Origin: JAEUJM01 sp041918615
Lineage (GTDB): Bacteria > Actinomycetota > Acidimicrobiia > Acidimicrobiales > DATDAH01
Direction: 5' to 3'
NCBI GenBank assembly: GCA_041918615.1
Contig: JAYRVH010000054.1
Coordinates: forward strand, 1 to 64,000
Length of the DNA stretch: 64,000 nucleotides
Below the pieces are notes generated by a model, which saw nothing but the letters and a program-made list of their open reading frames with translations, was not told where the DNA came from and made no database searches. Position numbers and translations under genes: made by a program. Below, piece by piece: positions 48,747 to 56,806 of the stretch (its first letter is position 1; every line of letters begins with the position of its first letter).

Positions 48747-49736
48747 TCAGGCGGCAGGCGGGGTGAAACAGGTGCGAAGGAAGCGGGTGAGGGGCGGGGT
48801 CATCACACGGTCACCGGGCGCGCCGATGCGGGAGCTGACCTGGCCGTGGTTCAGGGAACGGGCGTCGACGGCGACGGTCTCGCCGCCGGCCTGGCGCACG
48901 GCCCGCAGGTAGTCGAGCTCGATGGCCTGCCGGCGCGGCCCGCCGCGGTAGACCGCCAGCGTGTCGGGCGGCGTGGTCGGGTCACCGGAGCGCAGCAGCA
49001 ACGTGGCCGAGGTCTCCGTCGCGTAGTCGGGGTTGTTGCCGAGGGCGTCGACCCACATGGGCCGCCCGCGCGGCGCCGCAGTCGGTTTGTCGAAGCCCTC
49101 GGTGTCGAGCGGCGCGAGGCACTCGATGAGGCCTGCAGATGCGCCCTGGTCCGCCAGGTAGGAGGGCTCGGCAGCCACGTTGGCCACGATGTCACCGCCG
49201 GCCGAGTGGCCGAGGAGGGCGAGGTGACCGGCGTCGCCGCCGTAGTCCGCGATGTTGTCCTCGACCCACGCCAAGGCCGCCGCCACGTCCTCGTAGTGGT
49301 CGGGGAAGTGGGCAGAGTCGGCGTCACCGCGCACCGTGAGGCGGTAGTTGACGCTGACGAGGATCCAGCCCTTGCGGTTGAAGAGGGCCACCTTGTCACG
49401 CATGCCCTGAGCCTTGTCCCCGCGGTGGTAACCGCCGCCGTGCACCCACACCACCACCGGAGCCTCGCAGGCGTCAGCAGGGGCGTGGACGTCGAGGCTC
49501 GTGGCGTTGCGGGCCACGCCGGCGATGCGCCGGTAGGCGACCGTGGTCGCCCGCCCGTCCTGGGCGCAGCCGGCCTGGGCGGGCGACGAAGCGGCGGCAC
49601 CCGTGGGAACCGCGGAGGACGTCGGCCCCGAGGCCGAGGAAGTGGAGGTCGAGGCCGACGCGGGCGCGCCGGTCGAGGTGCAGGCCACGGCGAGGGCCAG
49701 GACGGTCCCGATCAAGAGGAGGTGGGCTCGCCGCAT
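48747..49736 (-). CDS. Lipoprotein carboxylesterase-like hydrolase (HGGG type)
   Basis: A 329-residue lipoprotein with signal MRRAHLLLIGTVLALAVAC (lipobox LAVAC), a Ser/Thr/Ala linker of about 40 residues, then a hormone-sensitive-lipase-like hydrolase: oxyanion VVWVHGGGYHRGD, nucleophile LLGHSAGGDIVANVAAEP, acid region RSGDPTTPP and His in SLNHGQVSS. ATG 49736 has TACGAT 7 nt upstream. Cys pairs (CAQDG, DACEAP) could form disulfides outside the cell. Substrate unknown. Confidence 0.9.
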   Translation of the reverse strand: MRRAHLLLIGTVLALAVACTSTGAPASASTSTSSASGPTSSAVPTGAAASSPAQAGCAQDGRATTVAYRRIAGVARNATSLDVHAPADACEAPVVVWVHGGGYHRGDKAQGMRDKVALFNRKGWILVSVNYRLTVRGDADSAHFPDHYEDVAAALAWVEDNIADYGGDAGHLALLGHSAGGDIVANVAAEPSYLADQGASAGLIECLAPLDTEGFDKPTAAPRGRPMWVDALGNNPDYATETSATLLLRSGDPTTPPDTLAVYRGGPRRQAIELDYLRAVRQAGGETVAVDARSLNHGQVSSRIGAPGDRVMTPPLTRFLRTCFTPPAA

Positions 49737-49743
49737 GCACCCG

Positions 49744-49749
49744 ATCGTA
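49744..49749 (-). promoter_or_regulatory. -10 box TACGAT, leaderless promoter
   Basis: TACGAT 7 nt before ATG 49736, no Shine-Dalgarno. Confidence 0.5.
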
Positions 49750-49829
49750 TTCCGGCACCTTGAGCCTCGCGGGAGACTCCCAACAGTGGACGCCCTGAGA
49801 ATCGCCGAAGAACACGCTGCCCAGTGCGC

Positions 49830-50264
49830 TCAGCGCCGCTTGGTGGAGTAGACGACCAGGCGAACTGCGGTGCCCTCCGGCGACACGCGGAACTCGGTCT
49901 CGTCGGCCACCTCACGCATCAAGGTGATGCCGAGGCCCCGCTCGTGGTCCAGTCGGGCGGGGTCCGTGACTGCGGGCAGGTCGCTCAGGTCGGCCAGGTC
50001 GAAGCCACCCCCCTGGTCCTCCACCTCGACCTCGATGCGGTCCTCGGCCAGGTCACACCGCACGACGATCCGGTCGTCGCCGTCCCCGCCCGAGGCGTGC
50101 GCCTCGATGGCGTTCGTGCAGGCCTCGGACACGGCGAGTCGGAGGTCGTTGATGCGCTCGTCGGGAAAGGTGGGCTCGATCGACGCGGCCGTCGTGACCA
50201 CCATGCGGGCCACTTCGAGGAAGTCGGCCCTGGCCGGGATCTCGAGCTCGACAACCTGTCCCAT
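49830..50264 (-). CDS. Anti-sigma regulatory kinase, RsbW-like
   Basis: A 144-residue GHKL ATPase: N box LAVSEACTNAIEAHA, G1 box VEDQGGGFDLADL and G2 box ERGLGITLMREVAD. RsbW-type kinases bind a sigma factor or phosphorylate a STAS antagonist. It lies 4 bp after the STAS gene, so the two form a partner-switch pair. The sigma factor is not adjacent; the RpoD-like factor at 59.8 kb is one candidate only by presence in the window. Confidence 0.92.
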   Translation of the reverse strand: MGQVVELEIPARADFLEVARMVVTTAASIEPTFPDERINDLRLAVSEACTNAIEAHASGGDGDDRIVVRCDLAEDRIEVEVEDQGGGFDLADLSDLPAVTDPARLDHERGLGITLMREVADETEFRVSPEGTAVRLVVYSTKRR

Positions 50265-50268
50265 GGCG

Positions 50269-50628
50269 TCAGGCCGCCCCGTCGGCCGAGGTGGCGTCGC
50301 CCGTGGCGTCCCCGACGCCCGCCCGGATGTCGAACACCTGGTCGAGGCCGGTGATCTCGAAGAGCTCGACGATGTGAGGGGTCGTGCAGACGACCCGCAG
50401 CTCGCCGCCCGCGGCCCGCACCCGCCGCTGCACGCCGACCAGCACGCCCAGCCCGGTGGAGTCGAGGAAGTCGACGGCCTCGAGGTCGATCACCATCCGG
50501 TGGTGCCCTTGGGCGACCAGGGCGATGGTCTGCTCGCGGAGCTTCGGGGCGGTGGCCACGTCGACCTCGCCGGCCACCGCCACCACCGACCACTCGCCCA
50601 CCGCTGCGACATTGACCTCGAACTGCAC
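50269..50628 (-). CDS. STAS anti-anti-sigma factor, RsbV-like
   Basis: A STAS protein of about 119 residues with VAVAGEVDVATAPKLREQ and the phospho-Ser motif VDFLDSTGLGVLVG. Dephosphorylated antagonist would sequester the RsbW-like kinase. GTG 50628 is the best start; the frame is open further upstream to GTG 50712 without family resemblance. The C-terminus ends in an Asp/Ala-rich stretch. Confidence 0.9.
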   Translation of the reverse strand: MQFEVNVAAVGEWSVVAVAGEVDVATAPKLREQTIALVAQGHHRMVIDLEAVDFLDSTGLGVLVGVQRRVRAAGGELRVVCTTPHIVELFEITGLDQVFDIRAGVGDATGDATSADGAA

Positions 50629-50782
50629 GTCGACTCTCGGCTCCTCGCTACCCGTCGAATCGCTGACCCGCCCGCGGACGGGCTCGTCACGCCAGTCACG
50701 GTATCCACTCACCGTGCACGTCGGGCCATCCCGGACCGGGTCAGGAACGGGAACAGCGCTGTAATTACGCCGGCGGGATCCG

Positions 50783-50788
50783 TAGCAT
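50783..50788 (+). promoter_or_regulatory. -10 box TAGCAT near start of helicase gene
   Basis: CGTAGCAT followed by 9 nt and ATG 50798, with only a GG-rich stretch between. Divergent from the STAS gene. Confidence 0.45.
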
Positions 50789-50797
50789 GGCCAGGGC

Positions 50798-53200
50798 ATG
50801 GCGCTTCTCGCTCCGGCCCCGATCCCCAGCCTCGACGAGGTGCTCGCCGGGTTGTCGGGCGCGCCCTCGGGGCCGGGCGGCGACCGACTGGTGCACCTCG
50901 AACGACTGCCGGCCCGGGCACCACGCACCGCCGAGCTGGCCCGACCGCTCCCGCCGGTGGTTCGGGAGCGCCTCGGGGTGGACGCCTTCTGGTCGCACCA
51001 GGCCGCGGCCATCGACCTGGCGCGCAGCGGCCGGTCCGTGGCCATCGCCACGGGCACGGCGTCGGGCAAGTCGCTCTGCTACCAGGCCCCGATCGCCGAG
51101 GCCGCGGCACGCCCCGTGCGTTCGGGCACCGCGCTGTTGGTCTTCCCGACAAAGGCCCTCGCCCAGGACCAGCTGCGAGCGCTCACCCGGCTCGAGGTCC
51201 CGGGCCTGGTGGCCGCCACCTACGACGGCGACTCCTCACCCGAGGAGCGCACCTGGGCCCGCGCCCACGCCAACGTGCTGCTCACCAACCCCGAGATGCT
51301 GCACAACGGCATCCTCCCGCACCACGGTCGGTGGGACACCTTCCTGCTCCGGCTCGACTACGTGGTGCTCGACGAGCTCCACCTGCTGCGGGGCATCTTC
51401 GGCACCCATGTCGCCCATCTGCTGCGCCGGCTCCGTCGGCTGTGCGCGCACTACGGCTCGCGACCCACCTTCGTCTTCTCGTCGGCCACGATCGGCGCTC
51501 CCGGGCGGCTGGCGTCCGAGCTGTGCGGGCTCGACGTGGCCGAGGTCACCGACGACGGCTCGCCCTGCGGCGAGCGGCTGTTCGCACTGTGGAACCCTCC
51601 CCTGGCCGACGGGGAGCCGCCGGGGGCCCCACGCACGTCGACCGCGGTCGATCATCCGGACTTCGACGACACTGGCGGCGACGAGACTGGGGCCGGTGGC
51701 GCGGACGGGCCGCGGGTCTCGTCGAACCGCGAGACGGCCACGCTCGTGGCCGAGCTGATCCGCCAGGGCCGGCGCACCATCGCCTTCTGCCGCAGCCGCA
51801 AGGGCACCGAGGTCGTGGCCGCCGACATCCGCCGGCGCCTCCCCGCAGCGCTGGCCGACGCGGTGCAGGCCTACCGCGGCGGCTACCTCACCGTCGAGCG
51901 CAGGGCCATCGAGGACGAGCTGTTCTCGGGCGGCCTGCAGGGCGTCGTCGCCACCACCGCCCTCGAGCTGGGTGTCGACATCGGGGGGCTCGACGCCTGC
52001 GTGCTGAACGGGTTCCCCGGCACCATCGCCTCGCTCTGGCAGCAGGCGGGCCGCGCCGGGCGTGAGGCGCAGCAGTCGCTGGCGGTGCTGGTCGCGGGCC
52101 AGGACCAGCTCGACCAGTGGCTCATCGCCCACCCTCGGGAAGTGTTCACCCGGCCCGCCGAGCCGGCGGTCATCAACCCCGCCAACCCGTTCGTCCTCGG
52201 GCCCCACCTCGCGTGCGCCGCGTTCGAACTGCCCCTCAGCCATGCCGACGAGGCCTACTGGCCGCCCGACGTGCTGGCCGAGGGCGTCCGGGCCCTCGTG
52301 CTCGACGACCGGCTCAAGATCCGCCCTCGGGGCCGCGGCACCCGCACCGAGCCCCGAGCGGTCTGGGCGGCGCGAGGGTGGCCGAGCCGGGGCATCGGGC
52401 TCCGGGGCTCGTCGGCCCACGAGTTCCGCATCGCCCTCGCCAACGGCGACCTGGTGGGCACCGTCGACGAGGGCCGGGCCATGCGCAGCGTGCACCCGGG
52501 CGCCACCTACCTGCACCAGGGACGGGCGTACCACGTCGACGACCTCGACCTGGACGACCGGGTCGCCCTGGTCTCCCCGTGGGACGGGGGCGACTACACC
52601 CAGGCCCGGTCCGAGACCGATGTGCGCGTCCTGGCCACGGACACCCGGCGCACGGTCGGTGGCACCGGGCTGCACCTGGGATCGATCGAGGTGTGCTCGC
52701 AGGTCACCGGCTACCAGCGGCGCGACGCCTTCACCGGCGAGGTGCTCGCCCGAGAGCGCCTCGACCTGCCTGCCTCCCACCTCGTCACCCGGGCGTTCTG
52801 GTACACGGTGCCGCCCCAGTTGCTGGCCGAGGCCGACGTGGGCCTCGCCCATGCGCCCGGGGCGCTGCACGCGATCGAGCACGCCGCCATCGGGATGCTG
52901 CCGCTGTTCACGATCTGCGACCGATGGGACGTGGGTGGGGTGTCGACCCTGCGCCAGGCCGACACCGGCCTGCCGACGATCGTGATCTACGACGGCTACG
53001 CGGGCGGGGCCGGCATCGCCGAGATGGGCTATCAGGTGGCCGACCGCCATCTGGTAGCCACCCTCGAGGCCATCGCGGGCTGCGGGTGCGGCGACGGCTG
53101 CCCCTCGTGCGTGCAGTCACCCAAGTGCGGCAACTTCAACGAGCCGCTCGACAAGGCCGGCGCCGTTCGACTGCTGCAGGCGATCCTCTCGCCCTGCTGA
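50798..53200 (+). CDS. MrfA-like superfamily 2 helicase with DUF1998
   Basis: An 800-residue DEAD/DEAH helicase. Motifs: WSHQAAAIDLARSG (Q region), ATGTASGKSLCYQ (I), VVLDELHLLRG (II), FSSATIG (III), TTALELGVDIGGLDA (V) and QQAGRAGREAQQSLA (VI). The C-terminal DUF1998 region ends in a Cys cluster, CGCGDGCPSCVQSPKCGNF, which matches the four-Cys metal site of B. subtilis MrfA, a mitomycin-damage repair helicase. Length fits that family. Expected role: 3'-5' helicase in DNA repair. No MrfB nuclease partner is adjacent. Confidence 0.93.
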   Translation: MALLAPAPIPSLDEVLAGLSGAPSGPGGDRLVHLERLPARAPRTAELARPLPPVVRERLGVDAFWSHQAAAIDLARSGRSVAIATGTASGKSLCYQAPIAEAAARPVRSGTALLVFPTKALAQDQLRALTRLEVPGLVAATYDGDSSPEERTWARAHANVLLTNPEMLHNGILPHHGRWDTFLLRLDYVVLDELHLLRGIFGTHVAHLLRRLRRLCAHYGSRPTFVFSSATIGAPGRLASELCGLDVAEVTDDGSPCGERLFALWNPPLADGEPPGAPRTSTAVDHPDFDDTGGDETGAGGADGPRVSSNRETATLVAELIRQGRRTIAFCRSRKGTEVVAADIRRRLPAALADAVQAYRGGYLTVERRAIEDELFSGGLQGVVATTALELGVDIGGLDACVLNGFPGTIASLWQQAGRAGREAQQSLAVLVAGQDQLDQWLIAHPREVFTRPAEPAVINPANPFVLGPHLACAAFELPLSHADEAYWPPDVLAEGVRALVLDDRLKIRPRGRGTRTEPRAVWAARGWPSRGIGLRGSSAHEFRIALANGDLVGTVDEGRAMRSVHPGATYLHQGRAYHVDDLDLDDRVALVSPWDGGDYTQARSETDVRVLATDTRRTVGGTGLHLGSIEVCSQVTGYQRRDAFTGEVLARERLDLPASHLVTRAFWYTVPPQLLAEADVGLAHAPGALHAIEHAAIGMLPLFTICDRWDVGGVSTLRQADTGLPTIVIYDGYAGGAGIAEMGYQVADRHLVATLEAIAGCGCGDGCPSCVQSPKCGNFNEPLDKAGAVRLLQAILSPC

Positions 53201-53271
53201 GGGCGCGAGCGGACGGGCCGGGAACTGGCGACGATCGCTCGGTCTCTGTTGCCGGCAGGTGCCGCCCGACC

Positions 53272-53652
53272 TCACTCGACGCGCATGGTCGCACGGGCCG
53301 TGAGGCGTGCGTCGCCGATGAGGCGACCGACGAGCGGGACCACGGTGGGGCTCCGATAGACGACCTCTGCCTGCACTCGGCTGCCGGACTCCCCCCGTCC
53401 CGACACGTCGACGCTGAGCCGTGCGGGGACGAGGTCGGCGGCCGCCCCCGCGGCGTCCCGCGCGGCCGCGGGGTCGGGGTCGACCGCCGCGACCCGGGCC
53501 GCCTCGCGGGCGGCGTGGGTGACCAGCACCTGGTCGCGCACCACCAGGCCCACCTGCACCACCGCGAGGAGCAGCAGGGCGACGAAGGGCAACAGCAGCG
53601 CCACCTCGACCGAGGACTGCCCCCGGTCGAGGTGGCGTGCCGGATGGCTCAC
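53272..53652 (-). CDS. TadE-like minor pilin
   Basis: A 126-residue protein with a TadE signature: short basic N-terminus, then GQSSVEVALLLPFVALLLLAVVQVGL with Glu at position 5 of the mature-like segment, and an extracytoplasmic domain. GTG 53652 overlaps the stop of the DUF4244 gene (GTGA). It is the last gene of the Tad locus. Confidence 0.88.
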   Translation of the reverse strand: MSHPARHLDRGQSSVEVALLLPFVALLLLAVVQVGLVVRDQVLVTHAAREAARVAAVDPDPAAARDAAGAAADLVPARLSVDVSGRGESGSRVQAEVVYRSPTVVPLVGRLIGDARLTARATMRVE

Positions 53653-53858
53653 GTGACGTCGGACAAGATGGCGTCGAGCACGCTGTCGAGCAGCTTGCCG
53701 ATGCGGTTGGTGTCGGTGGCCCACGCGACGACCAGCAGGGCGATGGCGGCCACGCCGAGCAGCACGAGGGCGTACTCGGCGGTGGTCTGACCGCGGTCGC
53801 CGCGATGGCCTCGGTGGGCGAGCAGCAGGGTGTGGACGCGGACGAACAGACGGGTCAT
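53649..53858 (-). CDS. DUF4244 Flp pilin-like protein, intact copy
   Basis: A 69-residue pilin-like peptide: basic leader MTRLFVRVHTLLLAHRGHRG, then GQTTAEYALVLLGVAAIALL (hydrophobic helix with Glu5-like EY) and a polar C-terminus ATDTNRIGKLLDSVLDAIL. It is the likely major Flp pilin of the Tad system. Its stop overlaps the TadE start. A second, truncated copy lies at 54703-55053. Confidence 0.88.
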   Translation of the reverse strand: MTRLFVRVHTLLLAHRGHRGDRGQTTAEYALVLLGVAAIALLVVAWATDTNRIGKLLDSVLDAILSDVT

Positions 53859-54112
53859 GGGAGGCACCTCGGTGGTGAAGGGATTCAGCGGCGCCTGCGG
53901 CGCGAGCGGGTCCCGTTCACCCGGTCCGGAAGGACCTGGGTGCTGCCCGTAAGCTGCATGATAGTCGGAAATTGACGGAAACATGCTCACTGATCGGTGG
54001 CCTGACGACTGCCGCCCCGACAAACCTCCGTACGACCGACGCTGAGCCAGAACTGGCAGTCGTGGAATTCGGCGAGGCCGTGGTCGACCACGTCGTCGGG
54101 CCAGATGGGATC

Positions 54113-54460
54113 TCAGAGCGCGAGGTGGAGCCTCAAGGCTTCGTCGAGCGCCGCGACGTCTGGTCCCGAGAGCACACCCACTCGTGTCCCCATGCGCTCG
54201 ACCGCGACTGATCGAACCTGCTCGGCCTGCGCCTTCGAGTCGTGCGGGAGGCCCGTGCCCGTCGCGCTGAGGAGCACCTGGAACGGGTAGACCCGCTTGG
54301 TGTTGCTCGTCACCGGCACGACCGTCACGACCCCACGGCCCAGCCGGTGCGCCGTGGCGTTCGCCCCGTCGTTGCTGACGATCACCGCAGGGCGGCGCTT
54401 GTCCGACTCCGAACCTCGCACAGGGTCGAGATCGACCCAGCGGATCTCCCCTCTGCGCAT
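54113..54460 (-). CDS. mazF: MazF-like mRNA interferase toxin
   Basis: A 115-residue PemK/MazF-fold toxin: MRRGEIRWVDLDPVRGSE, RRPAVIVSNDGAN, VVTVVPVTSNTKRVYPFQVL and KAQAEQVRSVAVERM are the family blocks, with the catalytic-type Arg and Thr/Ser present. ATG 54460 overlaps the antitoxin stop (ATGA). It cleaves single-stranded mRNA; site specificity is not predictable here. Confidence 0.93.
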   Translation of the reverse strand: MRRGEIRWVDLDPVRGSESDKRRPAVIVSNDGANATAHRLGRGVVTVVPVTSNTKRVYPFQVLLSATGTGLPHDSKAQAEQVRSVAVERMGTRVGVLSGPDVAALDEALRLHLAL

Positions 54461-54678
54461 CAGCCGAGACCGTCCGATGTCACCGAATCCCACAGCTCCG
54501 CGTCGTCGCTGTCGGCCCAGTCGCTCCACGCGTCCTCGTACGCGGCGCCGAGCTCGGACGCCCGCAGGAGCCGAACCGCCTTGCGCAGAGCCGCAGAACG
54601 CGAGTCGAGGCCCTGGACATGGGCGTACGTGTCGAGGTACCGGACGTCTTCGTCGGGGAGGCTGACGCTGACCTTCAT
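54460..54678 (-). CDS. mazE: MazE-type ribbon-helix-helix antitoxin
   Basis: A 72-residue antitoxin. MKVSVSLPDEDVRYLDTYAH is a ribbon-helix-helix DNA-binding N-terminus, and the acidic C-terminus (YEDAWSDWADSDDAELWDS) should wrap the toxin. ATG 54678 lies 5 nt from a 21-bp palindrome, the likely autoregulatory operator. A TAGGAT box within that palindrome is 6 nt before the start. Confidence 0.92.
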   Translation of the reverse strand: MKVSVSLPDEDVRYLDTYAHVQGLDSRSAALRKAVRLLRASELGAAYEDAWSDWADSDDAELWDSVTSDGLG

Positions 54679-54683
54679 ACTCT

Positions 54684-54704
54684 GATCCTACTACTAGTAG
54701 GATC
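54684..54704. promoter_or_regulatory. mazEF operator palindrome
   Basis: GATCCTACTA-C-TAGTAGGATC: perfect 10-bp arms around one central base. It covers a TAGGAT -10 box (54685-54690, minus strand), so antitoxin binding would block transcription of the leaderless mazEF message. Confidence 0.8.
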
Positions 54705-55053
54705 ATCTAGCTACCACGACCCCGTGGACTCGCTCGGCGTATCGGTCCTCACGCACCGGGAAGCCGGGCCACACCTGCCAGGAGCGCTCGGGCTGGACCC
54801 GGCAACTACCGCGCGGTCTCCACGTCGTGCGGCGACTGCGGCCTCGCCTCGTGGCTCGGTCGTATCGGGTCGGACCAGACTGGGCTTGACGACAGGATCT
54901 CGCCTGGGCAACCACGAGGAGAGCGATGGCGGCGACGCCGAGGAGCACGAGGGCGTACTCGGCGGTGGTCTGGCCGGTCTCGGGGCGGCGGGACCGTAGG
55001 GCGAGCAGATGGGTGCGGAGCAGCGTGTGGGCGCGGACGAACAGACGGGTCAT
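54703..55053 (-). pseudogene. Second DUF4244 pilin copy with replaced C-terminus
   Basis: From ATG 55053 the product starts MTRLFVRAHTLLRTHLLAL and shares GQTTAEYALVLLGVAAIALL with the intact copy. After LLVVA (about 54910) the sequence becomes QARSCRQAQSG and low-quality Arg-rich reading, with none of the expected polar C-terminus. DNA identity to the first copy is high over 54912-55053 and ends abruptly. It is probably a duplicated gene whose 3' end was lost when the mazEF segment arrived, though a hybrid pilin is not excluded. Confidence 0.6.
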
Positions 55054-55079
55054 GAGGGCTCTTTCAGCGTTGGGATGGT

Positions 55080-55901
55080 TCAGAGGCGCAGTGACCGCAG
55101 GGACCCCGCGAGCAGGGGCACCACGGTGAGGAGCGCGAAGGCAGGCAGGGTGCAGAGCACCAAGGGGAAGAGGAGCTTGACGGGGACACGCCGGGCGGTG
55201 GCCTCGGCTTGGCGGCGGCGCTCGAGGCGGGTCTCGACCGCGAGGCGCTCGAGCGCCGGCAGCAGCGCCACGCCATAGCGCTCGGACGCCACGAGAACGC
55301 TCGACAGGCGCCGGACCCGCTCGCCGAGCTCGTCGGGCAACACGGACAGCGCGTCGGCGAGGCGGGCCCCCAGCCCCACCCGGCGGGTCGCGCCGGCCAG
55401 CGCCGTGCCGATGACCCCGCGCTGGTGACGCGCCACCGCACCCACGGCGAGCGGGACGGTGAGCCCGGCTCCGATCGCCAGCACGAAGAGGTCGACCACC
55501 TCGGGGAGCTCCGCGAGCAGGGCGGCGTCCCGTCGCCGTTCCTCGCGACGGCGGCCCACCACGGGAGCGACCCACCAGACAACGCCGACCAGCGGGAGCA
55601 GCACGGGCGCGGCCAAGGCAACGGGCACCGCCGAGGCAAGGGCCCACCCGAGCCGTCGATCGGCCACCGGATCGGCGGGTCGCCCGAGCAACCGGCGCGC
55701 GACGAGCCCGACCGAGCGCACCGGGGACCGCCGCAGCCCCCACGGCGGGCGCCCGGTCTCCGCCGGACCCACCGCCGACCCCACCACCGAACCCGACAGC
55801 GCGACACCGCCGAGGGCCCGGGCGCGGGCAGGCGCCGGGCGCCACCGCCAGGCACCGACGACGGCGACCGCGAGCCACAGGCCCGGCAGCAACACGGTCA
55901 T
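55080..55901 (-). CDS. TadC-like pilus assembly membrane protein
   Basis: A 273-residue type II secretion F-domain protein: an N-terminal helix, two helices around 95-125, the cytoplasmic F domain (LLAELPEVVDLFVLAIGAGL, TALAGATRRVGLGARLADAL, SSVLVASERYGVALLPALE) and a C-terminal helix. ATG 55901 overlaps the tadB stop (ATGA). It forms the inner membrane platform with TadB. Confidence 0.9.
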   Translation of the reverse strand: MTVLLPGLWLAVAVVGAWRWRPAPARARALGGVALSGSVVGSAVGPAETGRPPWGLRRSPVRSVGLVARRLLGRPADPVADRRLGWALASAVPVALAAPVLLPLVGVVWWVAPVVGRRREERRRDAALLAELPEVVDLFVLAIGAGLTVPLAVGAVARHQRGVIGTALAGATRRVGLGARLADALSVLPDELGERVRRLSSVLVASERYGVALLPALERLAVETRLERRRQAEATARRVPVKLLFPLVLCTLPAFALLTVVPLLAGSLRSLRL

Positions 55902-56806
55902 GCGGCGGCCCTGGCGATGCGCATCATCCAGAGCCCGGCTGCGACATCGAGACCGAGCCCGACGAGCAGGCAGCCGAGGCCCGCCGGGGTGCGCAGCAGG
56001 AACGCGGACACATCGGGATCGCTCAGCAGCCCGAGCGCGGCGAACACCACGGGGGCACCCATCATCACCACCGCCGAAGCCCGCGCCTGGGCCGACAACG
56101 CGTCGACCTCGGCCGTCAACGCCCGACGGTCGCGCAGGGTGGCGGCCACGCCGTCGATCGCCCGGGCCCGCGCGCCGCCCGCCTCGGTGCCGAGCACGAA
56201 GGCGGCAGCCACGAGGCCCACGCCCTCGTGGGGGCGGCCGACGGTCCACGATCGGACGGCATCGACGAACGGCTGGCCCCGCCCCACCCGCGCCGTGAGG
56301 GACGCGAGATCGCCGTCGAGCAGCGCGCTGCCGGTGGCATCGGCCGCTGCAGAGGACAACGCCTCGGGCAGGGACGAGCCTGCCCGCAGCGACCCCGCCA
56401 CGGTCTCGAGAAGGCCGGGCAGGGCCGCCGAGAACCGTTGTCCCTGTCGACCCTTGCGCCAGGCCAGGAGGGCGACCGGGCCGCCGGTGGCAAGGGCCAG
56501 CACGACGAGTGATCCCCCCGGCCCCCACATCGCCCCGCCCACCACCACCGCGGCCACGGCACCACCGACCCAACGCCGGGCCACCCCCGCGGCATCGTGG
56601 TCGAGGTCGGCCGATCGCAGCGCCGCCTCGAGTCGCCTTGTGAAGAGCGCCGGAACTCGCACCCGAGCCCCCGGCGGAGGGGAGACGGACCCCTGGACGA
56701 GCCGTCCGCGCACGGGCCGGGCCGCTGTCGCAGTCCGCGCGGCCCGGACCGATGCCGCGGTCGCCAGCACCAGTACGAGAACGACGACGGGGACCGGCCG
56801 GATCAC
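55898..56806 (-). CDS. TadB-like pilus assembly membrane protein
   Basis: A 302-residue F-domain protein: N-terminal helix, two helices at about 90-125, then FSAALPGLLETVAGSLRAGS and a GRGQPFVDAVRSWTVGRPHE region, FVLGTEAGGARARAIDGVAATL and two C-terminal helices. GTG 56806 overlaps the tadA stop (GTGA). Partner of TadC in the platform complex. Confidence 0.9.
   Translation of the reverse strand: MIRPVPVVVLVLVLATAASVRAARTATAARPVRGRLVQGSVSPPPGARVRVPALFTRRLEAALRSADLDHDAAGVARRWVGGAVAAVVVGGAMWGPGGSLVVLALATGGPVALLAWRKGRQGQRFSAALPGLLETVAGSLRAGSSLPEALSSAAADATGSALLDGDLASLTARVGRGQPFVDAVRSWTVGRPHEGVGLVAAAFVLGTEAGGARARAIDGVAATLRDRRALTAEVDALSAQARASAVVMMGAPVVFAALGLLSDPDVSAFLLRTPAGLGCLLVGLGLDVAAGLWMMRIARAAA

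Noticed and set aside
53972..54211. Plus-strand ORF of 79 residues near mazF
   Set aside because: Overlaps the mazF 3' end antisense, with no ribosome site or recognisable family.
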